45,931 nucleotides of DNA from Streptomyces sp. JJ38 (lineage in GTDB: Bacteria; Actinomycetota; Actinomycetes; Streptomycetales; Streptomycetaceae): NCBI RefSeq assembly GCF_019303475.1, contig NZ_JABLSI010000074.1, forward strand, positions 1 to 45,931, read 5' to 3'. Positions within the stretch are counted from its first letter, which is position 1; every line of letters begins with the position of its first letter. The notes beneath the pieces were generated by a model, which was not told where the DNA came from, ran no database searches, and saw nothing but the letters and a program-made list of their open reading frames with translations. Of the stretch, positions 34,601 through 41,161 are shown in pieces. The translations under genes were made by a program, and so were the position numbers.

Positions 34601-35826
34601 GCCTGGGAGATCCGCTCGATCGGCAGCCGCTGCACCTTCGTGCGGTGGCTGTAGCGCGAGATGCGGGCCGTGCCCGGGTCGATGACGTACTTGATGCCGG
34701 GCACCGTCAACGACGTCTCGGCCACGTTCGTCGCCAGCACGATCCGACGGCCCGCGTGCGGCTGGAACACCCGGTGCTGCTCGGCGTGCGAGAGCCGCGC
34801 GTACAGCGGCAGCACCTCCGTGTTCCGCAGCTTCTGCTTGGTCAGGGCGTCCGCCGTGTCCCGGATCTCCCGCTCTCCGGAGAGGAACACCAGGATGTCT
34901 CCGGGCCCCTCGGCCTGCAGCTCGTCCACCGCGTCGCAGATGGCCGTGACCTGGTCCCGGTCGCCCTCGTCGCCGTCCTCCTCCAGCAGCGGCCGGTACC
35001 GCACCTCCACCGGGTACGTCCGCCCGCTCACCTCGACGATCGGCGCGGCCCGATCCGCCCCGTCCGCGTCGCCGTCCGCGTGGTCGACGGAGGCGAAGCG
35101 GCCGAAGTGCCGGGAGAACCGCTCCGGGTCGATCGTCGCGGAGGTGATGATCACCTTCAGGTCCGGCCGCCGGGGCAGCAGTTGCGCCAGGTAGCCGAGC
35201 AGGAAGTCGATGTTCAGGCTGCGCTCGTGCGCCTCGTCGATGATGATCGTGTCGTACTGCCGCAGCTCGCGGTCCGTCTGGATCTCGGCGAGCAGGATGC
35301 CGTCCGTCATCAGCTTGACGAGTGTGGTGTCCCTCACCTGGTCGGTGAAGCGGACCTTCCAGCCCACCGCCTCGCCCAGCGACGTCCCGAGTTCCTCCGC
35401 CACCCGCTCGGCCACCGTGCGCGCCGCGATCCGCCGCGGCTGCGTGTGGCCGATCAGCCCCCTGACGCCCCGCCCGAGCTCCAGACAGATCTTCGGGATC
35501 TGCGTCGTCTTGCCGGACCCCGTCTCACCGGCGATGATCACCACCTGGTGATCGCGGATGGCCGCCAGGATCTCGTCCTTCTTCTGGCTGACCGGGAGTG
35601 CCTCGGGGTACGTCACGCGCGGCACCGCCGCTCGCCGCGCCGCGATCCGCGCCTCCGCGCGCTCGACGTCACCGGCGATCTCGGCCAGCACGGCGGCCCT
35701 CGCCTCCGGCTTGCGGATACGCCGGACACCGTCGAGACGACGGCCCAGCCGCCGCTCGTCGCGCGGCATCAGTTCGGAGACCCGCTCCAGCAGGGCGGGC
35801 AGGGTGAGGTCAGGCGCAGTGGACAT
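31675..35826 (-). CDS. hrpA: HrpA-type ATP-dependent RNA helicase
   Basis: A 1383-residue DEAH-box helicase. Walker A GETGSGKTTQ (100-109), motif Ia TQPRR, DEAH box (197-200) in IIIDEAHERSLN, motif III SATID, motif V ATNVAETSLT, and motif VI QRKGRCGR. The helicase core is followed by a winged-helix/ratchet region, an OB-like fold and the long C-terminal DUF3418-type domain typical of HrpA (EGFDWQIPGL). HrpA helps rescue stalled ribosomes and process mRNA in bacteria. The ATG at 35826 follows GGAGG; the upstream 55 codons of open frame are not family-like. It is the largest gene here and monocistronic. Confidence 0.96.
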   Translation of the reverse strand: MSTAPDLTLPALLERVSELMPRDERRLGRRLDGVRRIRKPEARAAVLAEIAGDVERAEARIAARRAAVPRVTYPEALPVSQKKDEILAAIRDHQVVIIAGETGSGKTTQIPKICLELGRGVRGLIGHTQPRRIAARTVAERVAEELGTSLGEAVGWKVRFTDQVRDTTLVKLMTDGILLAEIQTDRELRQYDTIIIDEAHERSLNIDFLLGYLAQLLPRRPDLKVIITSATIDPERFSRHFGRFASVDHADGDADGADRAAPIVEVSGRTYPVEVRYRPLLEEDGDEGDRDQVTAICDAVDELQAEGPGDILVFLSGEREIRDTADALTKQKLRNTEVLPLYARLSHAEQHRVFQPHAGRRIVLATNVAETSLTVPGIKYVIDPGTARISRYSHRTKVQRLPIERISQASANQRKGRCGRTSDGICVRLYSEEDFLSRPEFTDAEILRTNLASVILQMTAAGLGDVGRFPFIDPPDQRSVKAGVQLLEELGALDTAAKDPKKRLTDTGRKLAQLPVDPRLARMVLEAERNGCVREVMVIAAALSIQDPRERPAEKQQQADQQHARFRDENSDFLSFLNLWTYVRERQKELSSSAFRRMCRAEYLNYLRIREWQDIYTQVRQVAKSLGVTIGEGESHPDAVHRSLLAGLLSHIGLKEGTAEGGKPAGKTGGKPGAKNEYLGARSAKFAVFPGSALFKKPPRWVMSAELVETSRLWARVNARIDPDWIEPLAEHLVKRTYGEPHWEQKQAAVMAYEKVTLYGVPIVAGRKVNYGRIDPETCRDLFIRNALVEGDWRTHHQFFHDNRKLLGEVEELEHRARRRDILVDDETLYDFYDQRLPEHIVSGAHFDSWWKHKRREEPDLLSFEKSMLINERAGQITKADYPDVWRQGGLRLKVTYQFEPGTDADGVTVHVPLQVLNQVTGEGFDWQIPGLRLDVVTELIRSLPKPIRRNCVPAPNFAERFLAEFATPADVPLDQPLAAVLAKALHRMTAVPVAPEDFDWDKVPGHLRITFRVVDERGRPVRGKAAAEAEDKDLEVLRLRFKPQARAALSRAFEASAGGGGGRRGGTSAGTGPGTVPSGADGAPKAAAPQPRTGLTAWTIGTLERTFETRRSGQPVKAYPALVDDGTSVSVRLFDTEAEQREAMWRGTRRLIRLNLPSDPGKFAQSKLSNQQKLALAASPHGSVQELFEDCVSAATDLLIAAHGGPAWDEEGFRKLFDAVRTDVVDATLKTVRQVQEVLVAWQSCERRMKSPQLARSATLLPSLTDVREQLGELVCPGFVTRHGARRLPDLLRYLTAVDRRLQQLPTNAERDRSRTAKVREMRDEYAWLLEQFPPGRPVPAAAREIRWMIEELRVSYFAHALGTAYPVSDKRIVKAVDAAAP

Positions 35827-36012
35827 ACGTCCTCCAGCATCCCACCCGCGCCGGATTTCCCGCGACCGAGTTCCGGCGGGGAAGACGCGGCCTCCGGGGG
35901 CCGGGGGTTCTCGGAGTTCTACGAGCGGCCGGGCTCCTGCGGGCTGTGGACACGTGGCCTCCCGGTCGGCCTGCGGCCGACCGCGCAACACCGAGGGCGA
36001 ACCGAGCCGCCT

Positions 36013-36279
36013 CTATAGGCGTTCGTAGTGGAAGCGGCATGCCACGACGTGGACGACGTCGTCCTCGTCGATGCGGTACACCAGCCGGTGCTCGGAGTTG
36101 ATGCGCCGCGACCAGTAGCCGGAGAGGTCGTTCCGCAGCGGCTCGGGCTTGCCGATCCCCTCATGGCCGTTCCGGTCGATGTCGGCGATCAGTTGGTTGA
36201 CCCGTTTCAGCAGCTTGCGGTCGTTCGCCTGCCACCACAGGTAGTCGCTCCAAGCGTCGTCGAGGAAGAGGACCTTCAC
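36013..36279 (-). CDS. yoeB: YoeB/Txe-family toxin (ribosome-dependent mRNA interferase)
   Basis: 88 residues beginning MKVLFLDDAWSDYLWWQAND, with LLKRVNQLIADI, GIGKPEPLRNDLSGYWSRRI, and the C-terminal HLVYRI...FHYERL. The Glu, Arg and terminal His-Tyr that make up the YoeB active site are all present, so the toxin looks intact. YoeB cleaves mRNA in the ribosomal A site when its antitoxin is degraded. The start overlaps the antitoxin stop by 4 bases, giving the usual antitoxin-toxin order. Confidence 0.95.
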   Translation of the reverse strand: MKVLFLDDAWSDYLWWQANDRKLLKRVNQLIADIDRNGHEGIGKPEPLRNDLSGYWSRRINSEHRLVYRIDEDDVVHVVACRFHYERL

Positions 36280-36557
36280 GCAGCGCCCTTCCCGGCGTCG
36301 TCGTCGGGATCCACCAGGTCGCGGACCGTGCCTCGCCCAGCCCGGTCCTGCTCGATCGACCTGCGCAGACGTTCGGCCATCGCGGGTGACCGCAGCAGGT
36401 AGTCGGTCTCCTTCAGCGCCTCATACTCGGCAAGCGAGACGATGACCATCGGCTCGTGGCCGGCGCGGGTGATGACCAGCTCCTCGGCGTCGTCCTCCAC
36501 CGCGTCGAGGGCGTCGGCGATGCTGGCGCGCAGATCGGTGACACTCATCGTCTTCAT
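36276..36557 (-). CDS. yefM: YefM/Axe-family antitoxin (Phd/YefM)
   Basis: 93 residues: N-terminal DNA-binding Phd/YefM fold (MKTMSVTDLRASIADALDAV, EELVITRAGHEPMVIVSLAEYEAL) and a toxin-neutralising C-terminal tail ending DPDDDAGKGAA. It binds YoeB and represses the operon through TGTACA-type sites. The ATG at 36557 is chosen; GTG at 36566 and ATG at 36548 are alternatives. The operator overlaps the start region, so transcription is likely leaderless or nearly so. Confidence 0.93.
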   Translation of the reverse strand: MKTMSVTDLRASIADALDAVEDDAEELVITRAGHEPMVIVSLAEYEALKETDYLLRSPAMAERLRRSIEQDRAGRGTVRDLVDPDDDAGKGAA

Positions 36558-36559
36558 GA

Positions 36560-36577
36560 TGTACACGATAACGTACA
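36560..36577 (-). promoter_or_regulatory. YefM operator pair
   Basis: TGTACA (36560-36565) and CGTACA (36572-36577), 12 bp apart centre to centre, directly upstream of the antitoxin start. Core TGTACA motifs at 12-bp spacing are the known operator geometry of Escherichia coli yefM-yoeB. On the minus strand TACGTT between them can serve as a -10 box. Confidence 0.6.
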
Positions 36578-36667
36578 GAGGTGTGGTGGGTGGCCGGCTG
36601 GCCGCGGATGGCGACGGAGAACTGGACCCTCCCCAGCCCGGTCGAGGGCTCAGGTCGTGGCCGACTG

Positions 36668-36757
36668 AACGGGGAGCGTTCCTGGCTTGTTCGGGCCTTC
36701 ACTGTCCAGCGTTGTGGCTGGGGCCGGGGTCGAGTCGGCGGCCTTCCACTCTTCAGG
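36668..36757 (-). repeat. Decayed copy of the tRNA-Phe 3' half and its terminator (putative att site)
   Basis: 36715-36757 matches 38517-38559, the 3' half of tRNA-Phe from discriminator base to anticodon loop, at 38 of 43 positions, same orientation. Similarity continues more loosely leftward (CTTGTTCGGGCC versus CTTGATCGGGCC) into the tRNA terminator. The copy cannot fold into a tRNA. Such a partial duplicate is what integration into a tRNA gene leaves behind; the five differences indicate age. Confidence 0.75.
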
Positions 36758-37134
36758 TCGCAACTGGCCGCGTGCGTGCAACCCGCTGAGGTGCTGGCAC
36801 CCAGGTTTCGCGGCCCGCAGGGTAACTGGCGGCACTGACACTCGTTGGCCGGTCTGTGGCTGCCCCACGTTCCGGATTTCCTCGTGATTGAGATCACAAA
36901 TATGTTAGCCCAACCGGACTACGCAGGACATCTGGCGCAACATGGCTTGGCGAAACGGGGATTGCGCTCGCCATGGCTTCCTAAATTAGGCAGTATGGAG
37001 GAGCTACCCTCGTGGAGCACGTGACGTGTTTCACATCATGCTAGTGCGCAAGCATGGGTGGCAGCTGCGCGCACGCGGGAACCCCACCCCCGGAGCTTGG
37101 AAACTGACAGGGGTGAGGCGTCCTACCGCGACAG

Positions 37135-37162
37135 AAGCCTCGGCCTTGCAGGGCCGGGGCTT
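37135..37162 (-). terminator. Terminator of the 40-residue gene
   Basis: 11-bp stem AAGCCTCGGCC / GGCCGGGGCTT (one T-G) with a 6-base loop, starting 6 bases after the small gene's stop. Confidence 0.6.
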
Positions 37163-37167
37163 TCTGC

Positions 37168-37290
37168 TTACAGGTGGGAGAGGAGCTCCCGGATGACCCG
37201 GAAGATCGTCCAGCTCAGGCTCAGCCACTGAAGCCGCTCCTTGAGCTTCTTCCACCTATCGCGGCCGTCTCCATTGTTCGGATCGGCCAC
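37168..37290 (-). CDS. Small 40-residue amphipathic protein
   Basis: Begins VADPNNGDGRDRWKKLKERL and continues QWLSLSWTIF RVIRELLSHL: a hydrophilic start, a basic stretch and a helix with strong hydrophobic face. The GTG at 37290 has a perfect GGAGG ribosome site 6 bases upstream (37297-37301), and a terminator hairpin follows 6 bases after TAA, so the unit looks complete. No family is recognised; a membrane-associated or toxin-like peptide is possible. It lies inside the tRNA-Phe element scar. Confidence 0.6.
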   Translation of the reverse strand: MADPNNGDGRDRWKKLKERLQWLSLSWTIFRVIRELLSHL

Positions 37291-37689
37291 TGCCAACCTC
37301 CATTATCTGGGCCGACGTTCGCGAGCCCCGCGGGTGGCTCGCGACTCCTCTGACTCAGCGTTAGGTTGTTGGCGGAGCTACGCTACCCGGCCCCGGGTGT
37401 GACTCGCTGGTAACCATGGCGTCCTGCCGGACTGCCGAGGCCTGGCACGGTGTGCCTCTCCCGCTCCGGTGCTGATTTTGAAGGAGGCGTGCCAGGGTCC
37501 CGACCAGCGACCTTGCAATCCAAGGTGTGTGCATGCAGTGCCGTCCAGGGTGTGGGACTCGGGTCAGTCCAGGTGGGGGACGTCACATCGCACTCACCTT
37601 TTACGCAGGTGATTTCTGCATCGCGGAAACGTGTTTCCCTCCGCTTAAGGTCCCTTCGAATTCAAGGGGGATGGTGCAGGGTTCCCTAG
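37291..37689. other. 400-bp gap between the small gene and the integrase remnant
   Basis: Contains a 9-bp hairpin TCGCGAGCC (37319-37327) / GGCTCGCGA (37336-37344), ACCCGG-CC-CCGGGT (37385-37398), and ACCTTG/CAAGGT around 37509-37525. No open frame with host codon bias. Probably decayed element DNA. Confidence 0.45.
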
Positions 37690-38430
37690 TTGATCGAGAC
37701 TCGAAGTTAAGCATTCTCGATGATGTCAAGAGAGCAGGAACCCCAGGGTGGCCTGCCCCGTATCCCTCGAGCGGTCGAGGTGCTCCCTTCCTGCGGCTCG
37801 TCCACGCCGACGTACGACACCGGGAAGGGCCTCAGCGTCGCGCAGGCGCGGCTGCTTCTCAAGGAGGCCGCCGAGGGCTGACTGGGCCGGCTGTGCGCGC
37901 TGTACCTGCTCGCCCTCGTCATGGGCATGAGGCGCGGCGGACTGCTCTCCGCTGGGCTGCGGTCGACGTGGAGCGTGGGTCGCTCGTCGTGGAACGCTCG
38001 CTTCAGCGCGTCGACGGGACGCTGACGCTCGTGCGGCCGAAGACCCTCTCTTCGGTGAGGACGATTCCCCCGGCCCGTATAGTCCGGGCCCTCACGAAGC
38101 ACGGGGAGCGGCAGGCTCAGGAGGGAGCTGCGGCCGGTGGCACGTGGACGGAGGCCAGTCTCGTCTTCACGTCGCGCGGGGGGACCCCTGCCGAGCCGGA
38201 CAACCTGCGGCGGAGTCGGCGCGATCCGCCGCGGGCGCGGGCTCGAACTCCGCTTTCATCGCCTGTGCCACTCCTGTGTGACTGTGCCGTTGGACCTGGG
38301 CGTCCCGCCGCTCGTCGTTCGGCGGATCGCGGGGCACAGCGACATCGGGGTGACGATGAAGGTCCACGCGCACGCGTCATTGGGCGAGCGGCGGAAGGTG
38401 CTGGGGACGCTCGGGGACCGGCTGAGCTGA
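37690..38430 (+). pseudogene. Degenerate tyrosine-recombinase (phage-type integrase) gene
   Basis: Three frames join to give an actinobacterial integrase pattern. Frame one, PRAVEVL...YDTGKGLSVAQARLLLKEAAEG, ends at an in-frame TGA (37879-37881) and resumes ALYLLALVMGMRRGG. A frameshift near 37945-37955 leads to LRWAAVDVERGSLVVERSLQRV...DNLRRS. A second near 38210-38220 leads to LRFHRLCHSCVTVPLDLGVPPLVVRRIAGHSDIGVTMK. The catalytic pattern is also damaged: HxLRH reads HRLCH and the nucleophile Tyr reads His (VHAHAS). It sits just left of tRNA-Phe, the usual place of an integrase beside its att site. Confidence 0.85.
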
Positions 38431-38464
38431 CCCCGTTGGCGTACGCGTTGGCGCAACAACCAGA

Positions 38465-38498
38465 AACGGCCCGATCAAGTGGTCTTGATCGGGCCGTT
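38465..38498 (-). terminator. tRNA-Phe terminator
   Basis: Perfect 15-bp stem AACGGCCCGATCAAG / CTTGATCGGGCCGTT with a 4-base loop, 15 bases beyond the encoded CCA. Confidence 0.8.
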
Positions 38499-38513
38499 CT
38501 CGCTGTTCAGCGA

Positions 38514-38590
38514 TGGTGGCTGGGGCCGGGGTCGAACCGGCGACCTTCCGCTTTTCAGGCGGACGCTCGTACCAACTGAGCTACCCAGCC
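38514..38590 (-). tRNA. tRNA-Phe (GAA anticodon), CCA encoded
   Basis: Acceptor GGCTGGG/CCCAGCC, anticodon loop CTGAAAA (GAA), T-loop GGTTCGACC, encoded CCA at 38514-38516. Its 3' half is the integration target of the element whose remnant lies to the left. Confidence 0.97.
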
Positions 38591-38612
38591 ACGCAACCCC
38601 GAGGGGCTGCAG

Positions 38613-38687
38613 CGGTCCTGACGGGATTTGAACCCGCGGCCTCCACCTTGACAGGGTGGCGAGCACTCCAAACTGCTCCACAGGACC
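38613..38687 (-). tRNA. tRNA-Asp (GTC anticodon), second copy
   Basis: 75 bases identical to 31482-31556; anticodon loop CTGTCAA. It is in a Phe-Asp-Glu cluster, minus strand order Glu-Asp-Phe. Confidence 0.97.
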
Positions 38688-38725
38688 AAGCGTGTGCGAG
38701 AGCCAGTCTCGCACAGGGTGTTGCG

Positions 38726-38798
38726 TGCCCCCAACGGGATTCGAACCCGTGCTACCGCCTTGAAAGGGCGGCGTCCTGGGCCACTAGACGATGAGGGC
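38726..38798 (-). tRNA. tRNA-Glu (TTC anticodon)
   Basis: 73-base cloverleaf: acceptor GCCCTCA paired with TGGGGGC (one T-G), anticodon loop CTTTCAA (TTC), T-loop GGTTCGAATCC. First gene of the three-tRNA cluster. Confidence 0.96.
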
Positions 38799-38953
38799 TG
38801 ATGGCCCACCTGGGCGCTTCGTCAGCGCGTCGGGGACGTGAGAAGCATATGGGATACCGCGACGGTTCGCCAAAACGGATTTCCGGTGGTCGTCGCCGGG
38901 CCGGTGGCCGGCCGGTCGCGGGCCCGGTCACCGGCCCGGCCGGACTCCGGCGG

Positions 38954-40732
38954 TCAGCGGGGCGGCGCCCTCGTGTCCGAGGGCTCGTCGGGTTCCGCGG
39001 GCTCTGCCCGGTCCGGCGGGCCCTCGGTGGGGCTGGTTGGCCCTGGGGGGCTCTCGGCCGGTCCTGTGGGCCCTGTGGGACTCGTGGGTCCGGTGGGGGT
39101 TTCCGAGGGTTCGTCCGCGGGCTCGTCCATGTACTGGCGGTTGATCTCGGCGGAGGTCAGACCGAGGCCGCCGAGGGTGATCTCGTCCCAGGCCTGCAGC
39201 TTCCGGGTCTCCTGGTCGAGGTACAGGACGGAGGCGGTGACCTCCTCGGGGGCCTCGCCCTCGACCGCGCGCAGGCCCGAGCCGCCGCTGGAGCCCTCGA
39301 CCATGAGGCGGGTCCCGCGCGGCAGGTCGTGCTGCTTGCGGTTGTGGGTGTGCCCGGCGAGGGCGAGCGGGACGGTGCCGTCGGTCTGCTCGGCCAGCAC
39401 GGGGTTGTGCGCGATGGCGATGTCCACGGGCTCGCCGGCCGCGGCACGGGCGCGCAGGACGTCGGCCAGGGCGCGGCCCGCGGCCCGCTCGGCCGGGTCA
39501 CCGGCGGCCACGACGGAGCGGTCCGGTGTGAACTGGGGGTCTCCCATTCCGGCGATCCGCAGCCCCGCGACCTCGACGGGCACCCCGTTGTCGAGGACGT
39601 GCACGTTGTCCAGGCCCCGCAGGTACTCCTGGGTGGTGAGCGAGTCGTGGTTGCCGCGCACCCAGACGTAGGGGGCGCCCAGGCGGGAGGCCGGGTCGAG
39701 GAAGCCGTTCTCGGCGGCCGTCCCGTGGTCCATGGTGTCGCCGGTGTCGATGACGACGTCGATGTCGTACTGCTCGACGAGCGAGTCGATGATCGACCAG
39801 GACGCCGGGTTGAGATGGATGTCGGAGACGTGCAGGACGCGGATGGTGTCCGGGTCGGGCGTATACGTCGGCAGGGTGGAGACGGCCTCGTAGAGCCGGG
39901 TCATGTTGGTGACGAGCCGGGCCAGCTCCTTCTGGTAGACGTCGAAGTCGGAGGCGATGTTGCGCGCGTTGCCGACGAGGCTGGGGGCGCCCGCGAGCAG
40001 CCCGGAGAACTTCGGCTCCAGGACGGACTTCGGGTTCCAGGTGGCCGCCGCCGAGGCCGCGGACCCGGCCAGCAGGACGAGGGCGAGCCCGCCCGCCGCC
40101 AGGGCGCGGGGCGGGCGCCGGTAGACGGCGAGCCCCAGCGCCGTCGCCCCGAGGACGACGGCGAGGCTGGAGCGCAGCGCCAGGTCCCGGGTGCCGGACC
40201 GCACGTCGGCCGCCACCTGGTCCTGGAGGCCGCTGAAGCGCTCGGGGCGGTCCACCAGGACGCCGACCCGCTCCGGGTCGAGGCGGGTGACGTCCACGTC
40301 GAGGCGCAGGGGGGCGCGGTGGCTCTCCAGCTCCAGCGCCCCGAGCGGCGCGACGTTGATGCGGGTGCCGCCGTCGAAGGAGGGCCGCAGCGTCATGGTC
40401 GTGTCCATGGGGCCGACGGGCTTGTGCACGTTGCCGACGGTCAGCAGGCCGAGCCAGGCGCCGAGCACGGTCACGAGCACCAGGCCGAGGGCGCGCACCC
40501 AGCGGCGCTCACCGGAGGCCGCGACCAGCTCGGGGACGAAGGCCGAACCCTGGCCTGGGCGGCCCCCCGGGCGGAGCCGGAGCGGAAGGCGGGAACGGAG
40601 ACGGGTTCGGGAGTGGAGACGGGGACGGGGGCGGGGACGGGGCAGGCCACGGACGGCGGCGCCGAGGCGGCGGGCGGCGATGCCGATGCTGCGGGCGGCG
40701 GTGCCGAGGGGCCTGAGCGATGCACGGGCCAT
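38954..40732 (-). CDS. Membrane-anchored metallophosphoesterase
   Basis: 592 residues. N-terminal Arg/Leu-rich part, one membrane helix (ALGLVLVTVLGAWLGLLTV), an extracytoplasmic domain (MTLRPSFDGGTRINVAPLGA), and a second hydrophobic block ALAAGGLALVLLAGSAASAAA. The calcineurin-like domain follows: LHVSDIHLN, VVIDTGDTMDHG, VWVRGNHDS, AIAHNP, and LALAGHTHN, so all metal-binding blocks are present. The C-terminal ~60 residues are Pro/Thr/Glu-rich. ATG at 40732 is chosen because further upstream the frame overlaps the divergent metallopeptidase gene. Substrate unknown; an envelope phosphoester is plausible. Confidence 0.9.
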   Translation of the reverse strand: MARASLRPLGTAARSIGIAARRLGAAVRGLPRPRPRPRLHSRTRLRSRLPLRLRPGGRPGQGSAFVPELVAASGERRWVRALGLVLVTVLGAWLGLLTVGNVHKPVGPMDTTMTLRPSFDGGTRINVAPLGALELESHRAPLRLDVDVTRLDPERVGVLVDRPERFSGLQDQVAADVRSGTRDLALRSSLAVVLGATALGLAVYRRPPRALAAGGLALVLLAGSAASAAATWNPKSVLEPKFSGLLAGAPSLVGNARNIASDFDVYQKELARLVTNMTRLYEAVSTLPTYTPDPDTIRVLHVSDIHLNPASWSIIDSLVEQYDIDVVIDTGDTMDHGTAAENGFLDPASRLGAPYVWVRGNHDSLTTQEYLRGLDNVHVLDNGVPVEVAGLRIAGMGDPQFTPDRSVVAAGDPAERAAGRALADVLRARAAAGEPVDIAIAHNPVLAEQTDGTVPLALAGHTHNRKQHDLPRGTRLMVEGSSGGSGLRAVEGEAPEEVTASVLYLDQETRKLQAWDEITLGGLGLTSAEINRQYMDEPADEPSETPTGPTSPTGPTGPAESPPGPTSPTEGPPDRAEPAEPDEPSDTRAPPR

Positions 40733-40798
40733 GCCGCCCATCTGCCCGCCCGGGGCGCGAGTATGCGGCCCGGAGGTTCGATACCCGACAATGGCCCA

Positions 40799-41161
40799 GT
40801 GTTGGAGATGACGCGCGAGGAGTTCGAGGAACTGGTCGCCGAGGCGCTCGACCGGATTCCGCCGGAGCTGACCCGGCTGATGGACAACGTGGCGGTCTTC
40901 GTCGAGGACGAGCCCTCTCCCGACGACCCCGAGCTGCTGGGCCTGTACGAGGGCACGCCGCTGACCGAGCGCGGCGAGTGGTACGCGGGCGTCCTGCCCG
41001 ACCGCATCTCCGTCTACATGGGGCCCACGCTGCGGCTGTGCGAGCGCGAGGGCGGAGGGCGTGAACTGGTCGTCGAGGAGGTGGAGATCACCGTCGTGCA
41101 CGAGATCGCCCACCATTTCGGCATCGACGACGACCGGTTGCACGCCCTGGGCTACGGGTGA
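40799..41161 (+). CDS. Zincin-like metallopeptidase family protein
   Basis: 120 residues: LEMTREEFEELVAEALDRIP, VFVEDEPSPDDPELLGLYEG, and HEIAHHFGIDDDRLHALGYG near the C-terminus, with the HExxHxxGxxD zinc-binding and catalytic signature at 101-111. This small actinobacterial family is structurally minimal-metzincin-like, with unknown substrates. GTG at 40799 versus ATG at 40808 is undecided. ACAAT 7 bases upstream of the GTG suggests a leaderless start. It overlaps the next gene by 4 bases. Confidence 0.88.
   Translation: MLEMTREEFEELVAEALDRIPPELTRLMDNVAVFVEDEPSPDDPELLGLYEGTPLTERGEWYAGVLPDRISVYMGPTLRLCEREGGGRELVVEEVEITVVHEIAHHFGIDDDRLHALGYG

Larger units (their letters stand above)
36567..37167. 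other. 600-bp gene-poor region at the left end of the element scar
   Basis: Holds the decayed tRNA-Phe copy (36668-36757), two CRP-like palindromes GTGA-N6-TCAC (36884-36897 and 37021-37034), CCTAA-A-TTAGG (36980-36990) and a terminator (37135-37162). Base composition between 36880 and 37040 is visibly more AT-rich than flanking genes. No convincing gene in this interval. Confidence 0.5.

Noticed and set aside
32806..36018. 1070-codon plus-strand open frame
   Set aside because: Antisense to hrpA; no domain, composition of a shadow frame.
37038..37196. 52-codon plus-strand frame MLVRKHGWQLRARG...
   Set aside because: No ribosome site, weak third-position G/C bias, and it overlaps the terminator and 3' end of the better supported minus-strand small gene.
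37509..37525. tRNA-like anticodon arm ACCTT-GCAATCC-AAGGT
   Set aside because: No T at position 33 on either strand and no matching acceptor or T arms.
38513..38794. Plus-strand frame containing AGAGVEPATFRFSGG
   Set aside because: This is the well-known translation artefact of tRNA genes (Phe, Asp, Glu antisense).
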